From CAZTDU01 sp964617355 (GTDB taxonomy: Bacteria > Pseudomonadota > Gammaproteobacteria > Burkholderiales > SG8-39), in contig CAZTXP010000119.1 of assembly GCA_964617355.1 (NCBI GenBank), forward strand, positions 1-64,000: 64,000 bases of DNA. The letters are read 5' to 3'. The notes under the pieces were generated by a model that had not been told where the DNA came from, did not search any database, and saw only the letters and a program-made list of their open reading frames with translations. Positions within the stretch are counted from its first letter, which is position 1; every line of letters begins with the position of its first letter. Position numbers and translations under genes: made by a program. Shown in pieces: positions 41,836-49,950 of this stretch.

Positions 41836-42735
41836 TTACTTCTGGTCGAAATCCTCGACCGGCTCGCGCCGGCGCTGGTCGCCGATCAGGGCCTCGCGCA
41901 GCGTCTTGGACAGCCAGTCGATCAGGTACACCGCGACGATCACCATCAGGATGATCAGGCAGGCCTCGCGCAGCTCGTAGGCGCGCAGGCGATCCGCGAG
42001 CAGGAAGCCGATGCCGCCCGCGCCGACGATGCCGAGGATCGAGGCCGAGCGCACGTTGTGCTCGAACATGTACAGGGTGTTGGAGAGCATCATGGGCAGC
42101 ACCTGCGGCAGCACGCCGAAGCGGATCTGCTCGATGCCGTTGCCGCCCGCGGCCTTGATGCCGTCCACCTGCTTGCGGTCGAGGTTCTCGATCGCCTCGG
42201 AATACAGCTTGATGAAGGTGCCCGTCTCGACGATCGCGATCGCCATGATGCCGGCGAGCGGCCCCAGGCCGATCGCGCGCACGAAGATCAGCGCCCAGAT
42301 GAGGTAGTCGAAGGAACGCAGCAGGTCCGCGAAGCGGCGCGTGCCGAACTGCACCGGCCGCGCCGGCATCATGTTCTTCGACGCGAAGAACGACAGGGGG
42401 AACGCGAACACCGCGCCCATCAGCGTGCCGACCAGCGCCATGGCGATGGTCTCGCCCATCACCTTGAGGAACTCCGGAAGGTTGGCCCAGCCCGAGGGCG
42501 GGAAGAGCTGCGCGACCACGACGGAGGCGAACTTCGCCGCGCCGTGCAGGAACGCGGTCGACAGGAACCCGAAGTGCCAGAGGCAGTAGAGGGTCAGCGC
42601 GCCGCCCGCGCCCCAGAAGACCGTGCGTCGCGCGCGCTCGCCCTGCGCCGGCGCGAACAGCGCCGGGTGGCGGCCGCGGTCCTCGGCGATCGCGGCCGCG
42701 GTGAGGCCTTCGCTGGAGATGCGCGGCTTCGTCAT
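41836..42735 (-). CDS. phnE: Phosphonate-type ABC transporter permease (PhnE-like, second copy)
   Basis: 299 residues with about six hydrophobic segments. The permease signature is split over LNTL-type and EAA regions: SEAIENLDRKQVDGIKAAGGNGIEQIRFGVLPQV, then NVRSASILGIVGAGGIGFLL. These are conserved in PhnE. A cytoplasmic N-terminus of about 40 residues is present. The start overlaps the stop of the first phnE by 4 bases. Two PhnE copies presumably form a heterodimeric channel. Confidence 0.9.
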   Translation of the reverse strand: MTKPRISSEGLTAAAIAEDRGRHPALFAPAQGERARRTVFWGAGGALTLYCLWHFGFLSTAFLHGAAKFASVVVAQLFPPSGWANLPEFLKVMGETIAMALVGTLMGAVFAFPLSFFASKNMMPARPVQFGTRRFADLLRSFDYLIWALIFVRAIGLGPLAGIMAIAIVETGTFIKLYSEAIENLDRKQVDGIKAAGGNGIEQIRFGVLPQVLPMMLSNTLYMFEHNVRSASILGIVGAGGIGFLLADRLRAYELREACLIILMVIVAVYLIDWLSKTLREALIGDQRRREPVEDFDQK

Positions 42736-43616
42736 TTCGCGAAGGTCGCCTTGCCGATGGCGCTGTGGCGGAACCACTCCGAGGCGACGTCGATCAGCAT
42801 GATGGTCGCGACGATGATCAGCAGGATCGCGCCGGCGTCGGCGAAGTAGAGCAGCTGCACCGAGGTGAAGAGGTCATGGCCGATGCCGCCCGCGCCGACG
42901 AAGCCGACGATGGTGGCGCTCCTCACGTTAAGTTCCAGCCGCCAGAAGGTGTAGGACATGTAGTTCGGCACCACCTGTGGCAATACGCCGAAGCGCAGCT
43001 CGTGGAACAGCGAGCCGCCGGAGGCGCGGATGCCGTCGATCGGCAGCGGGCTGATGTTCTCGTTCACCTCGGCAAAGAGCTTGCCCTGCGCGCCGATGGT
43101 GTGCACCGTGATCGCGAGGATGCCCGCGAGCGGCCCGATGCCGAAGGCGATGATGAACATCAGCGCCCAGACGATGTCCGGCACGGTGCGCGCCACTTCC
43201 AGCAGGCGGCGCGTGGCCCAGTAGATCGCGTAGTGCCGCGCGAGGTTGCGAGCGGCGAAGAAGCTGGCGAAGCCGCCGAGGGTGGTGCCGAGCACCGTGG
43301 CCGTCCAGGCCATCAGCAGAGTGTTCAGCAGGCTCTCCATCCACTTGCCGATGTCCCAGTACCACTCCTTCACGTCCGCGGCGAACGTGGCCGCGCCGAT
43401 CGGCGGCACCAGCTTGGAGAGGAAATCGGTGGTGCGCGGCAGTCCCTCGACGAGCTTGGCGACGTCGAACTTCGCCACCACGCCCGCGAGCACGACGCAG
43501 GCGACGAAGACGGCGCCGAAGAGGATCGTCGCCGCCCTGCGCTTCCTGCGGTGCGCGGCGTATTCGACGGCGAAGCGCGCAGCGGCGCCGGCCGGGGATC
43601 CCTGCAGTTCCGCCAC
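42732..43616 (-). CDS. phnE: Phosphonate-type ABC transporter permease (PhnE-like, first copy)
   Basis: 294 residues from GTG 43614-43616. It has VLGTTLGGFASFFAARNL, RTVPDIVWALMFIIAFGIGPLAGILAI and the EAA-like loop NENISPLPIDGIRASGGSLFHELRFGVLPQVVPNY, then NVRSATIVGFVGAGGIGHDL. This is the PhnE pattern. It is paralogous to the next gene, which it overlaps by 4 bases. Inner-membrane channel of the PhnCDE importer. Confidence 0.92.
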   Translation of the reverse strand: MAELQGSPAGAAARFAVEYAAHRRKRRAATILFGAVFVACVVLAGVVAKFDVAKLVEGLPRTTDFLSKLVPPIGAATFAADVKEWYWDIGKWMESLLNTLLMAWTATVLGTTLGGFASFFAARNLARHYAIYWATRRLLEVARTVPDIVWALMFIIAFGIGPLAGILAITVHTIGAQGKLFAEVNENISPLPIDGIRASGGSLFHELRFGVLPQVVPNYMSYTFWRLELNVRSATIVGFVGAGGIGHDLFTSVQLLYFADAGAILLIIVATIMLIDVASEWFRHSAIGKATFAK

Positions 43617-43625
43617 CCGGCAGCT

Positions 43626-44537
43626 CTACTTCGCGCGCCGGCGGCGCGACTCGCGCTCGTCCGCCGCGGCCTGGCACATCAGGCCGTAGTCCTTGTGCTG
43701 CACTGGGACGATGCCGGTGGTCTTGCCCTGCGCCACGGCTTCGGCGAGGTGCATGTCCACGTCCTTCAGGCCGGTGAAGAGCTTCAGCATGTCGGCGCGC
43801 ATGTCCGCCGGGATGTCCTTGCGGATCACCACCGGCGGCGAGGGCAGCGGGTCGGAGGTCCAGATGATGCGGATGTCCTCGCGCTTGAGCAGACCCTGGT
43901 TCATCATCTGGCGGATATTGCCGAAGCCGTCGCCCTTCGAGGTCCACGTGAACGCGGCGTCGTAGGTGCCCTTCAGCACGCCGAGCACGCTCTGCACGTG
44001 GCCACCGGAGAGCGGGCTCTTGAAGTACTCGTCCACCGGCTTGCCCATCGCGCGGAACGCGGCGGTCGGGATCAGGTAGCCCGAACCCGACAGCGGGTCG
44101 GTGCGCGCGACGATCTTGCCCTTCAGGTCGTCGATGGTCTTGTACGGGCTGTCGGACTTCACGACGACGACGGCGTTGTAGCCCATCGAGCCGTCGACCG
44201 CGGCCGCGGCGACCAGCGGCTCGACGCCGCCCTTGGAGTCGGCGAAGGTCTGGCAGTAGCTGAAGCCCGAGAGCCAAGCAAGGTTGATCTGCCCGGCAAT
44301 CAGCGCGTTCATCACGCCCGAGTAGTCGGTGGCCTGGTAGAGCTCCCACTTCGCGCCTGTGACCTTCTCGGCGTGCTTCAGGAACGCGTCCATGGTCTTG
44401 GTGGTCGAGGTCTGCGTCTCCACGGGGATGACGCCGTACTTCACCACCGGGTACTTCTTCTGCCACTGGGCGTGGGCAGCCGACAGCGGGAGCAGGGCGG
44501 CGGACAGGGCGGCGACGGCGAGCGTGCGGATCTTCAT
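43626..44537 (-). CDS. phnD: Phosphonate-type periplasmic binding protein (PhnD-like)
   Basis: 303 residues with a signal peptide (VAALSAALLPLSAAHAQ). The PhnD/SsuA-like fold shows VKYGVIPVETQTSTTKTMDAFLKHAEK, LYQATDYSGVMNALIAGQINLAWLSG, then YKTIDDLKGKIVARTDPLSGSGYLIP, the usual ligand-contact loop. Family members bind phosphonates, phosphite or, less often, other small anions. It has no extra domain. It lies between PhnC (13 bases) and PhnE (9 bases) genes, in transporter order C-D-E-E. Which ligand is bound cannot be read from sequence. Confidence 0.9.
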   Translation of the reverse strand: MKIRTLAVAALSAALLPLSAAHAQWQKKYPVVKYGVIPVETQTSTTKTMDAFLKHAEKVTGAKWELYQATDYSGVMNALIAGQINLAWLSGFSYCQTFADSKGGVEPLVAAAAVDGSMGYNAVVVVKSDSPYKTIDDLKGKIVARTDPLSGSGYLIPTAAFRAMGKPVDEYFKSPLSGGHVQSVLGVLKGTYDAAFTWTSKGDGFGNIRQMMNQGLLKREDIRIIWTSDPLPSPPVVIRKDIPADMRADMLKLFTGLKDVDMHLAEAVAQGKTTGIVPVQHKDYGLMCQAAADERESRRRRAK

Positions 44538-44550
44538 GGGGGACTCCTCC

Positions 44551-45354
44551 TCAGTGCGCGGTCGAGGTCGCGGTGAGCGCGAGCTCGACCTCCTCTTCGT
44601 TGGCGGCGCCGCTGCCGTAGAGCTCGCGGGCGAGCGACTCCGAAAGCTCGGACGGCTTGCCGTCGAACACGACGGCGCCCTTCCTCATGCCGATGATGCG
44701 GTCACAGTAGTCGCGCGCGGTCTGCAGCAGGTGCAGGTTCGAGATCACGGTGATGCCATCCTCGCGGTTGATGCGCCGCAGGGAATCCATCACGATGGTC
44801 GCGTTTCGCAGGTCGAGCGACGCGATCGGCTCGTCGGCCAGCAGGATCTTCGGCTCCTGCACCAGCGCGCGGGCGATGGCGACGCGCTGCTGCTGGCCGC
44901 CGGAGAGTTCGTCCGCGCGATGCAGGCCGTGCGACACCATGTCGAGGCGCTCCAACGCGCGCACGGCGAGGGCGCGGTCGGCGTCCGAGAACATCATCAG
45001 CAGCGTCGTCAGCGTCGGGTGGTAGCTGATGCGGCCCATCAGCACGTTGGTCATCACCGACAGTCGCGGCACGAGGTTGAATTGCTGGAACACCATCGCG
45101 CAGCGGGCCCGCCACTCGCGCAACTCCCGACCGCGCAGGGCGCAGACGTCGACTTCGCGCCCGGACACGTCGTCGCAGACGATGCGGCCCGAGGTGGCGT
45201 CGGTGAGCCGGTTGAGCATGCGCAGCAGCGTCGACTTGCCGGCCCCGGAACGCCCGATGATGCCGACCATCTGCCCCGTCGGCACCTCGAACGACACGTT
45301 GTCGACCGCGACCAGCGACCCGAACTGGCGGGTCAGCTTCTCGACCTTCAGCAT
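44551..45354 (-). CDS. phnC: Phosphonate-type ABC transporter ATPase (PhnC-like)
   Basis: 267 residues. Walker A GRSGAGKST, Q-loop AMVFQQFNLVPRLSVMTNVLMGR (a PhnC-typical stretch), signature LSGGQQQRVAIARAL, Walker B ILLADEPIASLD, and the switch region ISNLHLL. It drives import through the two PhnE copies. It is the first gene of the leftward run and has an AGGAGGA ribosome site before ATG 45352-45354. The 57-base gap to the divergent nucleotidyltransferase start holds repeats that look like an operator. Confidence 0.93.
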   Translation of the reverse strand: MLKVEKLTRQFGSLVAVDNVSFEVPTGQMVGIIGRSGAGKSTLLRMLNRLTDATSGRIVCDDVSGREVDVCALRGRELREWRARCAMVFQQFNLVPRLSVMTNVLMGRISYHPTLTTLLMMFSDADRALAVRALERLDMVSHGLHRADELSGGQQQRVAIARALVQEPKILLADEPIASLDLRNATIVMDSLRRINREDGITVISNLHLLQTARDYCDRIIGMRKGAVVFDGKPSELSESLARELYGSGAANEEEVELALTATSTAH

Positions 45355-45382
45355 CCTTCCTCCTGAACCGTAGTTGGCCGAC

Positions 45383-45409
45383 CTGTCATAAAAATGTCAA
45401 GATTGACAG
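45383..45409. promoter_or_regulatory. Candidate operator between phnC and the nucleotidyltransferase gene
   Basis: Three TGTCA-type half-sites are seen: TGTCA at 45384-45388 and 45395-45399 (11 bases apart, one helix turn), and the inverted TGACA at 45404-45408. CTGTCA (45383-45388) and TGACAG (45404-45409) are the outer inverted pair, and TGTCAAGATTGACA the inner one. The minus-strand TTGACA (45400-45395) could be a -35 for phnC, though its -10 is poor. A dimeric repressor such as a GntR-family protein would fit; none is encoded nearby. Confidence 0.5.
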
Positions 45410-45411
45410 TT

Positions 45412-46164
45412 ATGCGAGCCATCATCATCGGCGCCGGCCGCGGCCGCCGCCTCATGCCGACGACCGAGAACGCCCCCAAGTGCTTCGCCGAGATCCAGGG
45501 CAAGCGCATCCTCGACTGGACCGTGGAGGCGCTGAAGGCGGGCGGCGCCACCGAGATCTGCTTCATCGGCGGGTACCGGATCGAGTCCGTACAACGGGAA
45601 TACCCGGAGTTCACCTTCCGGCACAACCCGGAATGGGAGAACAACAACATCCTCGTGTCGCTGATGTATGCCGAGGACCTGATGGACCAGCCGTTCCTCA
45701 CCACGTACTCGGACATCCTCTTCACCGGCGACGTGGTGTCGGGCCTGGTGCAATCGAAGGCCGACCTCGCGCTCGGCATCGACACCGACTGGAAGACGCA
45801 TTACGCGCCGCGCACCCAGCACCCGCCGCACGATGCCGAGAAGGTGATCACCGCCAACGGCCGCGTGCAGCGCGTCTACCGCACCATCCCGTACGACGAC
45901 GCGACGGGCGAGTTCATCGGCGTGGCGAAGTTCTCCGCCGAAGGGGCGAAGCTGCTGCGCGAGCACTACCATCGCCGGCGCCGGGAATTCTGGGACAAAC
46001 CCTATCGCGAGGCCGCGCAGTTCCAGAAAGCCTATTTGATCCACCTGTTCCAGGACATGATCGAGCAGGGCGTGGCATTCGGCCACGCGGACACGCACGG
46101 CAACTACCGCGAGATCGACACCCAGGAAGACATGGACCTCGCGCAGAATGGCTGGCTGAAATGA
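45412..46164 (+). CDS. LicC/PntC-like nucleotidyltransferase
   Basis: 250 residues from ATG 45412 (an in-frame ATG at 45394 adds six residues). The nucleotidyltransferase pattern is RAIIIGAGRGRRLMPTTENAPKCFAEI (nucleotide loop and Lys), NPEWENNNILVSLMYAEDLM and TTYSDILFTGDVV (metal Asp). The N-N-I-x-x-S-L block is typical of phosphocholine and 2-aminoethylphosphonate cytidylyltransferases. It would couple CTP to a small phospho- or phosphono-compound. It is divergent from phnC and its TGA overlaps the core MetE-like start (ATGA), so it is part of the same regulatory unit. Confidence 0.82.
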   Translation: MRAIIIGAGRGRRLMPTTENAPKCFAEIQGKRILDWTVEALKAGGATEICFIGGYRIESVQREYPEFTFRHNPEWENNNILVSLMYAEDLMDQPFLTTYSDILFTGDVVSGLVQSKADLALGIDTDWKTHYAPRTQHPPHDAEKVITANGRVQRVYRTIPYDDATGEFIGVAKFSAEGAKLLREHYHRRRREFWDKPYREAAQFQKAYLIHLFQDMIEQGVAFGHADTHGNYREIDTQEDMDLAQNGWLK

Positions 46165-47219
46165 AGCGGCTCCCGCTCTTCCCGTCGTCGGTGGTGGGCT
46201 CGCTGCCGCGCCCGCAGCACGTACGCGAACTGATCGAGCGCCCGAGCTGGAACGAGGTCGAGTCGCGCGCCATGGACGCGGCGGTGCGCTACGCGGTGGC
46301 GATGCAGGAGATGGCGGGCCTCGATGTCGTCACCGACGGCGAGTGGCGCCGGCGCTCGTACATCGGCGTGATCGCCGAACTCGCGCACGGCTTCGCACTC
46401 GAGATCAACGTCGCCGACGGGCGGCCGTGGACCGTGGTCACCGAGAAGCTCTCGCCGAAGGAGCCCGGCTTCATCGCCGCCGAGGCGAAGTTCCTCAAGA
46501 GCGTGGCGACCGTCGGCACCAAGATCACGCTGCCGGCGCCGGGCCTGCTCGGCGAGCGCCTCTGGCACCCGGTGCGTTCGCGCAAGGCCTATCCGAAGCG
46601 CGAGGACTTCGTGCGCGACTGCGTCGAGCCGCTGCGCCGCGAGATCGCGCTGATCCGCGACCTCGGCGTCGACATCGTGCAGATCGACGATCCGCACCTG
46701 TGCCTGTTCGTCGATCCGGATGTGAGGAAGGCCTACGACGACCCCGATGCGGCGGCGCACTTCGCCGCCGACATGGTGAACGCGGTGGTGGACGGCTTCA
46801 CCGGCATCAAGTTCGCGGTGCACCTCTGCCGCCGGGCTGGCGCGCGCGTGCGCGGCGAGAAACACCACGCCGGCACCTACGGCCCGATCCTCGAGCAGCT
46901 GAACAAGCTGAAGGTCCAGCACCTGACGATGGAGTTCACCGCCGCGGGCGCCGACGACCTCGAGAGCCTCGCGCGCCTGCGCGAGGACTTCGAGCTCGGC
47001 CTCGGCGTGGTCGACGTCACGCCCGGCGAGAAGCAGGACCCGAAGACCATCGTCGCGCGCGTCGAGCGGGCACTGACGCGAGTGGACGCGAAGCGCATCA
47101 CCCTGAACCCGGATTGCGGCTTCGCGCCGGGCTCGGCGGCGAAGGTGGACCTCGACGAGGTCTACGGCAAGCTCTGCGCGCAGTCGGAGGCGGCGAAACT
47201 CCTGCGCGAGCGTCGCTAG
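46161..47219 (+). CDS. Core MetE-like (cobalamin-independent methionine synthase C-domain) protein 1
   Basis: 352 residues, equivalent to only the C-terminal barrel of MetE. It opens FPSSVVGSLPRPQHVREL, has GLDVVTDGEWRRRSYI, DIVQIDDPHLCL, and the predicted zinc ligands His-x-Cys in FAVHLCRRAG, a Glu in LTMEFTAAGADD and Cys in LNPDCGFAPGS. Lacking the N-terminal folate domain of MetE, members of this group include core methionine synthases and epoxyalkane:CoM or other thiol transferases. Coupled to the nucleotidyltransferase gene by ATGA. Likely transfers a methyl or alkyl group to a zinc-activated thiol; the donor is unknown. Confidence 0.87.
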   Translation: MKRLPLFPSSVVGSLPRPQHVRELIERPSWNEVESRAMDAAVRYAVAMQEMAGLDVVTDGEWRRRSYIGVIAELAHGFALEINVADGRPWTVVTEKLSPKEPGFIAAEAKFLKSVATVGTKITLPAPGLLGERLWHPVRSRKAYPKREDFVRDCVEPLRREIALIRDLGVDIVQIDDPHLCLFVDPDVRKAYDDPDAAAHFAADMVNAVVDGFTGIKFAVHLCRRAGARVRGEKHHAGTYGPILEQLNKLKVQHLTMEFTAAGADDLESLARLREDFELGLGVVDVTPGEKQDPKTIVARVERALTRVDAKRITLNPDCGFAPGSAAKVDLDEVYGKLCAQSEAAKLLRERR

Positions 47220-47226
47220 TCGCGCC

Positions 47227-48519
47227 TCAGGCGTGCACGATGCGCTCGTCCGCGAGCGCGAGGCGGTCGACCAGCGTGTGCATCAGCGCCAGCGACAGGT
47301 GCAGCTGGCAGTCCTTGCCCAGCTTCTGGATCGAGCCCGGCTCGAACTCGGCGATCAGCACGTCGCTCACCGCTTCCACGGTGGCCTGGCGCACCATGTC
47401 GCCGCCCTTCACGTAGGCCATCTCGCCGAAGTACTCGCCGGTGCGAAGCAGGTTCAGCAGGCGCCCCTGCTTGGTCACCTTCAGCTCGCCGCGGGCGAGG
47501 AACATCAGGCTGCCGCCGGTATCGCCCTCGCGCACGATCACTTCCTGCGAGGGCACGCGGCGCCACTGGCTGGCGTGCACGATCTCCCAGACGTCGGCGT
47601 CGCTCAGCCCGCCAAGGTGCGGGAAGGCGCGCAGCGAGCTGAACTTCTCGCGGTCGGTGATCGCCTGCTTGAAGCGGCTCAGCCGGCCGATGCCGGCGAG
47701 GTCGAGCGCGAGCTCGGCCCAGTCCGGATAGCGGTTGGCGGCCGACTTCTGCAGCATGCGCATCAGGATGCGGTCGAGCTCGGGGTCGAGCTCCGCGCGA
47801 TGCGTGCTCGGCGGCGCGGGCTCGGCGTTCACCACCGCGTCGAACACCGCGTTCAGGCCCTTGCGCGCGAACGGGCGCACGCCGGTCAGCAGCTCGTAGA
47901 GCACCACGCCGAGCGAGAACTGGTCGCTCTGGTGGTTCAGCTCGCGGCTGCGCACCTGTTCCGGCGACATGTACAGCGGCGTGCCGATGTCGGCGATCTG
48001 CGTGTTCTCGGCGCGGCGCAGCAGCGCGGCGCCGAAGTCGGCGACCTTGACCATGGTGCCGCCGGCGAGCATCAGGTTCGCGGGCTTCACGTCGCGGTGG
48101 ATCACGCCTTCGCGGAACGCGTAGTCGAGCGCGCCGCAGCACTTGAACGCGATCTCGATCACGTCCTCGATCGGCAGCAGGCGGCCCGGCTCGGTGTAGG
48201 GCGTGAGCGTGCCGCCGGGCACGTACTCGATGGCGATGTAGCCCGAGGCGTCCTCCAGCGACGCCTCGATGATGCCGGCGATGTGCGGGTGCTGCAGCTT
48301 GCCGGCGAGCGAGGCCTCGTTCATGAACTGGCGGCGGTTGCTCTGGCCGAAGTCCGGATTGGTCATCAGCGTCGTGTCGAGCACCTTCAGCGCGACCTCG
48401 GCGCCGGAGAAGGTGTCGAGCGCGCGGTAGACCGTGCCGCAGGCGCCCTTGCCGAGCAGCTCGAGCAGCTCGAACTTGCCGACGCGCTGGCGCGGCACCT
48501 CGACGGTCCGGGATTTCAT
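47227..48519 (-). CDS. Ser/Thr protein kinase with C-terminal cyclic-nucleotide-binding domain
   Basis: 430 residues. The kinase (about 16-275) has the glycine loop LGKGACGTVYRA, Lys in VALKVLD, HRDVKPANLML, DFGAAL and GTPLYMSPEQ, so it should be active. A CAP-type domain (about 315-420) carries VIVREGDTGGSLMFLARGELKV and the phosphate-binding cassette GEYFGEMAYVKGGDMVRQATV with the key Arg. The fusion gives a bacterial cAMP/cGMP-responsive kinase, analogous in logic to eukaryotic PKG. It is cytoplasmic. ATG 48517-48519 lies 13 bases after the stop of core MetE-like gene 2, so they may be co-transcribed. The class III cyclase at the left end could supply its ligand. Confidence 0.9.
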   Translation of the reverse strand: MKSRTVEVPRQRVGKFELLELLGKGACGTVYRALDTFSGAEVALKVLDTTLMTNPDFGQSNRRQFMNEASLAGKLQHPHIAGIIEASLEDASGYIAIEYVPGGTLTPYTEPGRLLPIEDVIEIAFKCCGALDYAFREGVIHRDVKPANLMLAGGTMVKVADFGAALLRRAENTQIADIGTPLYMSPEQVRSRELNHQSDQFSLGVVLYELLTGVRPFARKGLNAVFDAVVNAEPAPPSTHRAELDPELDRILMRMLQKSAANRYPDWAELALDLAGIGRLSRFKQAITDREKFSSLRAFPHLGGLSDADVWEIVHASQWRRVPSQEVIVREGDTGGSLMFLARGELKVTKQGRLLNLLRTGEYFGEMAYVKGGDMVRQATVEAVSDVLIAEFEPGSIQKLGKDCQLHLSLALMHTLVDRLALADERIVHA

Positions 48520-48532
48520 CGTCGCGCGCCCG

Positions 48533-49552
48533 CTAGCGATGGCGCCGGCTGGCGAGCGCGGCGCCGGCGGCCAGCGCACGCAGCTTCGCGGCCGCGATCT
48601 CGCGGTCCATCGGCGCCATGCCGCAGTTGGTGCACGCCACCAGGTGCTTCCTCGGCACGTACTTCAGCGCGCGGCCGATGGTCGCCGCGACCTCGGCGGG
48701 CGTCTCGACGCGGTCCGACGCGACGTCGATCACGCCGACCATGACGTCCTTGCCCTTCAGGAGCGCCATCAGCTCCGGCGGCACCTTCGAGTGGATGCAC
48801 TCCAGCGACACCTGGTCGATCGACGAGCGCGCGAGCGCCGGGAAGACCTTCTCGTACTGGCGCCACTGCGCGCCGAGCGTCTGCTTCCAGTCCGTGTTGG
48901 CCTTGATGCCGTAGCCGTAGCAGATGTGCACGGCGGTCGTGCACTTCAGGCCTTTCGCCGCCCTTTCCAAGGCCTGGATGCCCCAGCGGTTGACGTCGTC
49001 CATGTAGACGTTGAACGCCGGCTCGTCGAACTGCACGATGTCGATGCCGTCGCGCTCCAGTCCCTTCGCCTCGCGGTTGAGCAGCCCCGCGAACGCCATC
49101 GCCAGCTTCACCTTGTCGCCGTAGTGGCGGTCGGCGAGCGTGTCGACGATGGTCATCGGGCCGGGCAGCGTGAACTTGATCTTCTTCTTCGTATGCGCGC
49201 GCATCAGGCGCGCCTCGGCGGCGTGCACGCGGCCCTTGAGCCTGAGCGGACCGACCACGACCGGCACCATCGCGTCGTAGCGGTTGTCGCGGATGCCCAT
49301 CTTCACCTTGTGCTCGAAGTCGATGCCCTCGATCTGCTCGAGGAACCCGTGCACGAAGTGCTGCCGCGACTGCTCGCCGTCGGTGACGATGTCGACGCCG
49401 GCGTCCTCCTGCTCCTTCAGCCACAGCAGCGTCGCGTCGGCCTTGGCGCGGGTGAGTTCCGCGCCGCTCGCGCGCCACTCGGGCCAGAGCTTCTTCGTCT
49501 CGGCGAGCCAGCCGGGCTTGGGCAGGCTGCCGGCGATCGTGGTCTTGAACAT
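48533..49552 (-). CDS. Core MetE-like (cobalamin-independent methionine synthase C-domain) protein 2
   Basis: 339 residues. It opens MFKTTIAGSLPKPGWLAET, then GVDIVTDGEQSRQHFVHGFLEQIEG, IKFTLPGPMTIVDTLADRHYG, DIVQFDEPAFNVYMDDV, and the predicted zinc ligands His and Cys in AVHICYGYG, Glu in SLECIHSK and Cys in CTNCGMAPM. It is closer to authentic core methionine synthases (5-methyl-THF:homocysteine type) than the 46161 copy. GGAGGAGG precedes ATG 49550-49552. It stands upstream of the CNB kinase. Confidence 0.9.
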   Translation of the reverse strand: MFKTTIAGSLPKPGWLAETKKLWPEWRASGAELTRAKADATLLWLKEQEDAGVDIVTDGEQSRQHFVHGFLEQIEGIDFEHKVKMGIRDNRYDAMVPVVVGPLRLKGRVHAAEARLMRAHTKKKIKFTLPGPMTIVDTLADRHYGDKVKLAMAFAGLLNREAKGLERDGIDIVQFDEPAFNVYMDDVNRWGIQALERAAKGLKCTTAVHICYGYGIKANTDWKQTLGAQWRQYEKVFPALARSSIDQVSLECIHSKVPPELMALLKGKDVMVGVIDVASDRVETPAEVAATIGRALKYVPRKHLVACTNCGMAPMDREIAAAKLRALAAGAALASRRHR

Positions 49553-49626
49553 GGTCCTCCTCCAGGAAGTCGCGAGTGTACTGCGGGGCGCCTAAAGCGG
49601 GACGCTTCCGGGTCGTTAACAGGGGA

Positions 49627-49950
49627 ATGCGCCGCCTCATCCTCCTTGCGTTCGCCCTCGCCGCCGCATTGCCGGCCTCGGGGCGCACGCTCGAGTGCCG
49701 GTACGTCGGCGGCGCCGACAACCTGCTGCACCTCGCCTGCGAGGACCTCGAGGCCGAGGACGATCCCGCACTCGCCGACCCTCGGCGCCCGCGCTGGTGG
49801 CGCATCCCGCTGTGGTCCGCCGCGCCGTACCGCGACAGCGACCCGCTGCGGCTGGCGCGCGCGGTGCTGTGCCGGCGCGGCGAGGCTTGCGACGTCCGCA
49901 TGGCGGGCTTTCAGGCGCCGTCGCGCGCGCTCGCCGCCAGCCGCGACTAG
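49627..49950 (+). CDS. Small secreted protein of unknown function
   Basis: 107 residues. Signal peptide RRLILLAFALAAALPASG, then a small mature domain RTLECRYVGGADNLLHLACEDLEAEDD with four Cys residues overall (ECR, LAC, LCR, EACD), which could form two disulfides in the periplasm. I recognise no family. AGGGGA lies just before ATG 49627. It is divergent from core MetE-like gene 2, with 74 bases between starts, and its TAG overlaps the MFS gene stop by 4 bases. Confidence 0.68.
   Translation: MRRLILLAFALAAALPASGRTLECRYVGGADNLLHLACEDLEAEDDPALADPRRPRWWRIPLWSAAPYRDSDPLRLARAVLCRRGEACDVRMAGFQAPSRALAASRD

Noticed and set aside
43626..45354. Assigning the PhnCDE genes to phosphonate uptake as a fact
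   Set aside because: The family also carries phosphite and other anions, and no C-P lyase, phosphonatase or phosphite dehydrogenase gene is nearby, so only the transporter type is claimed.
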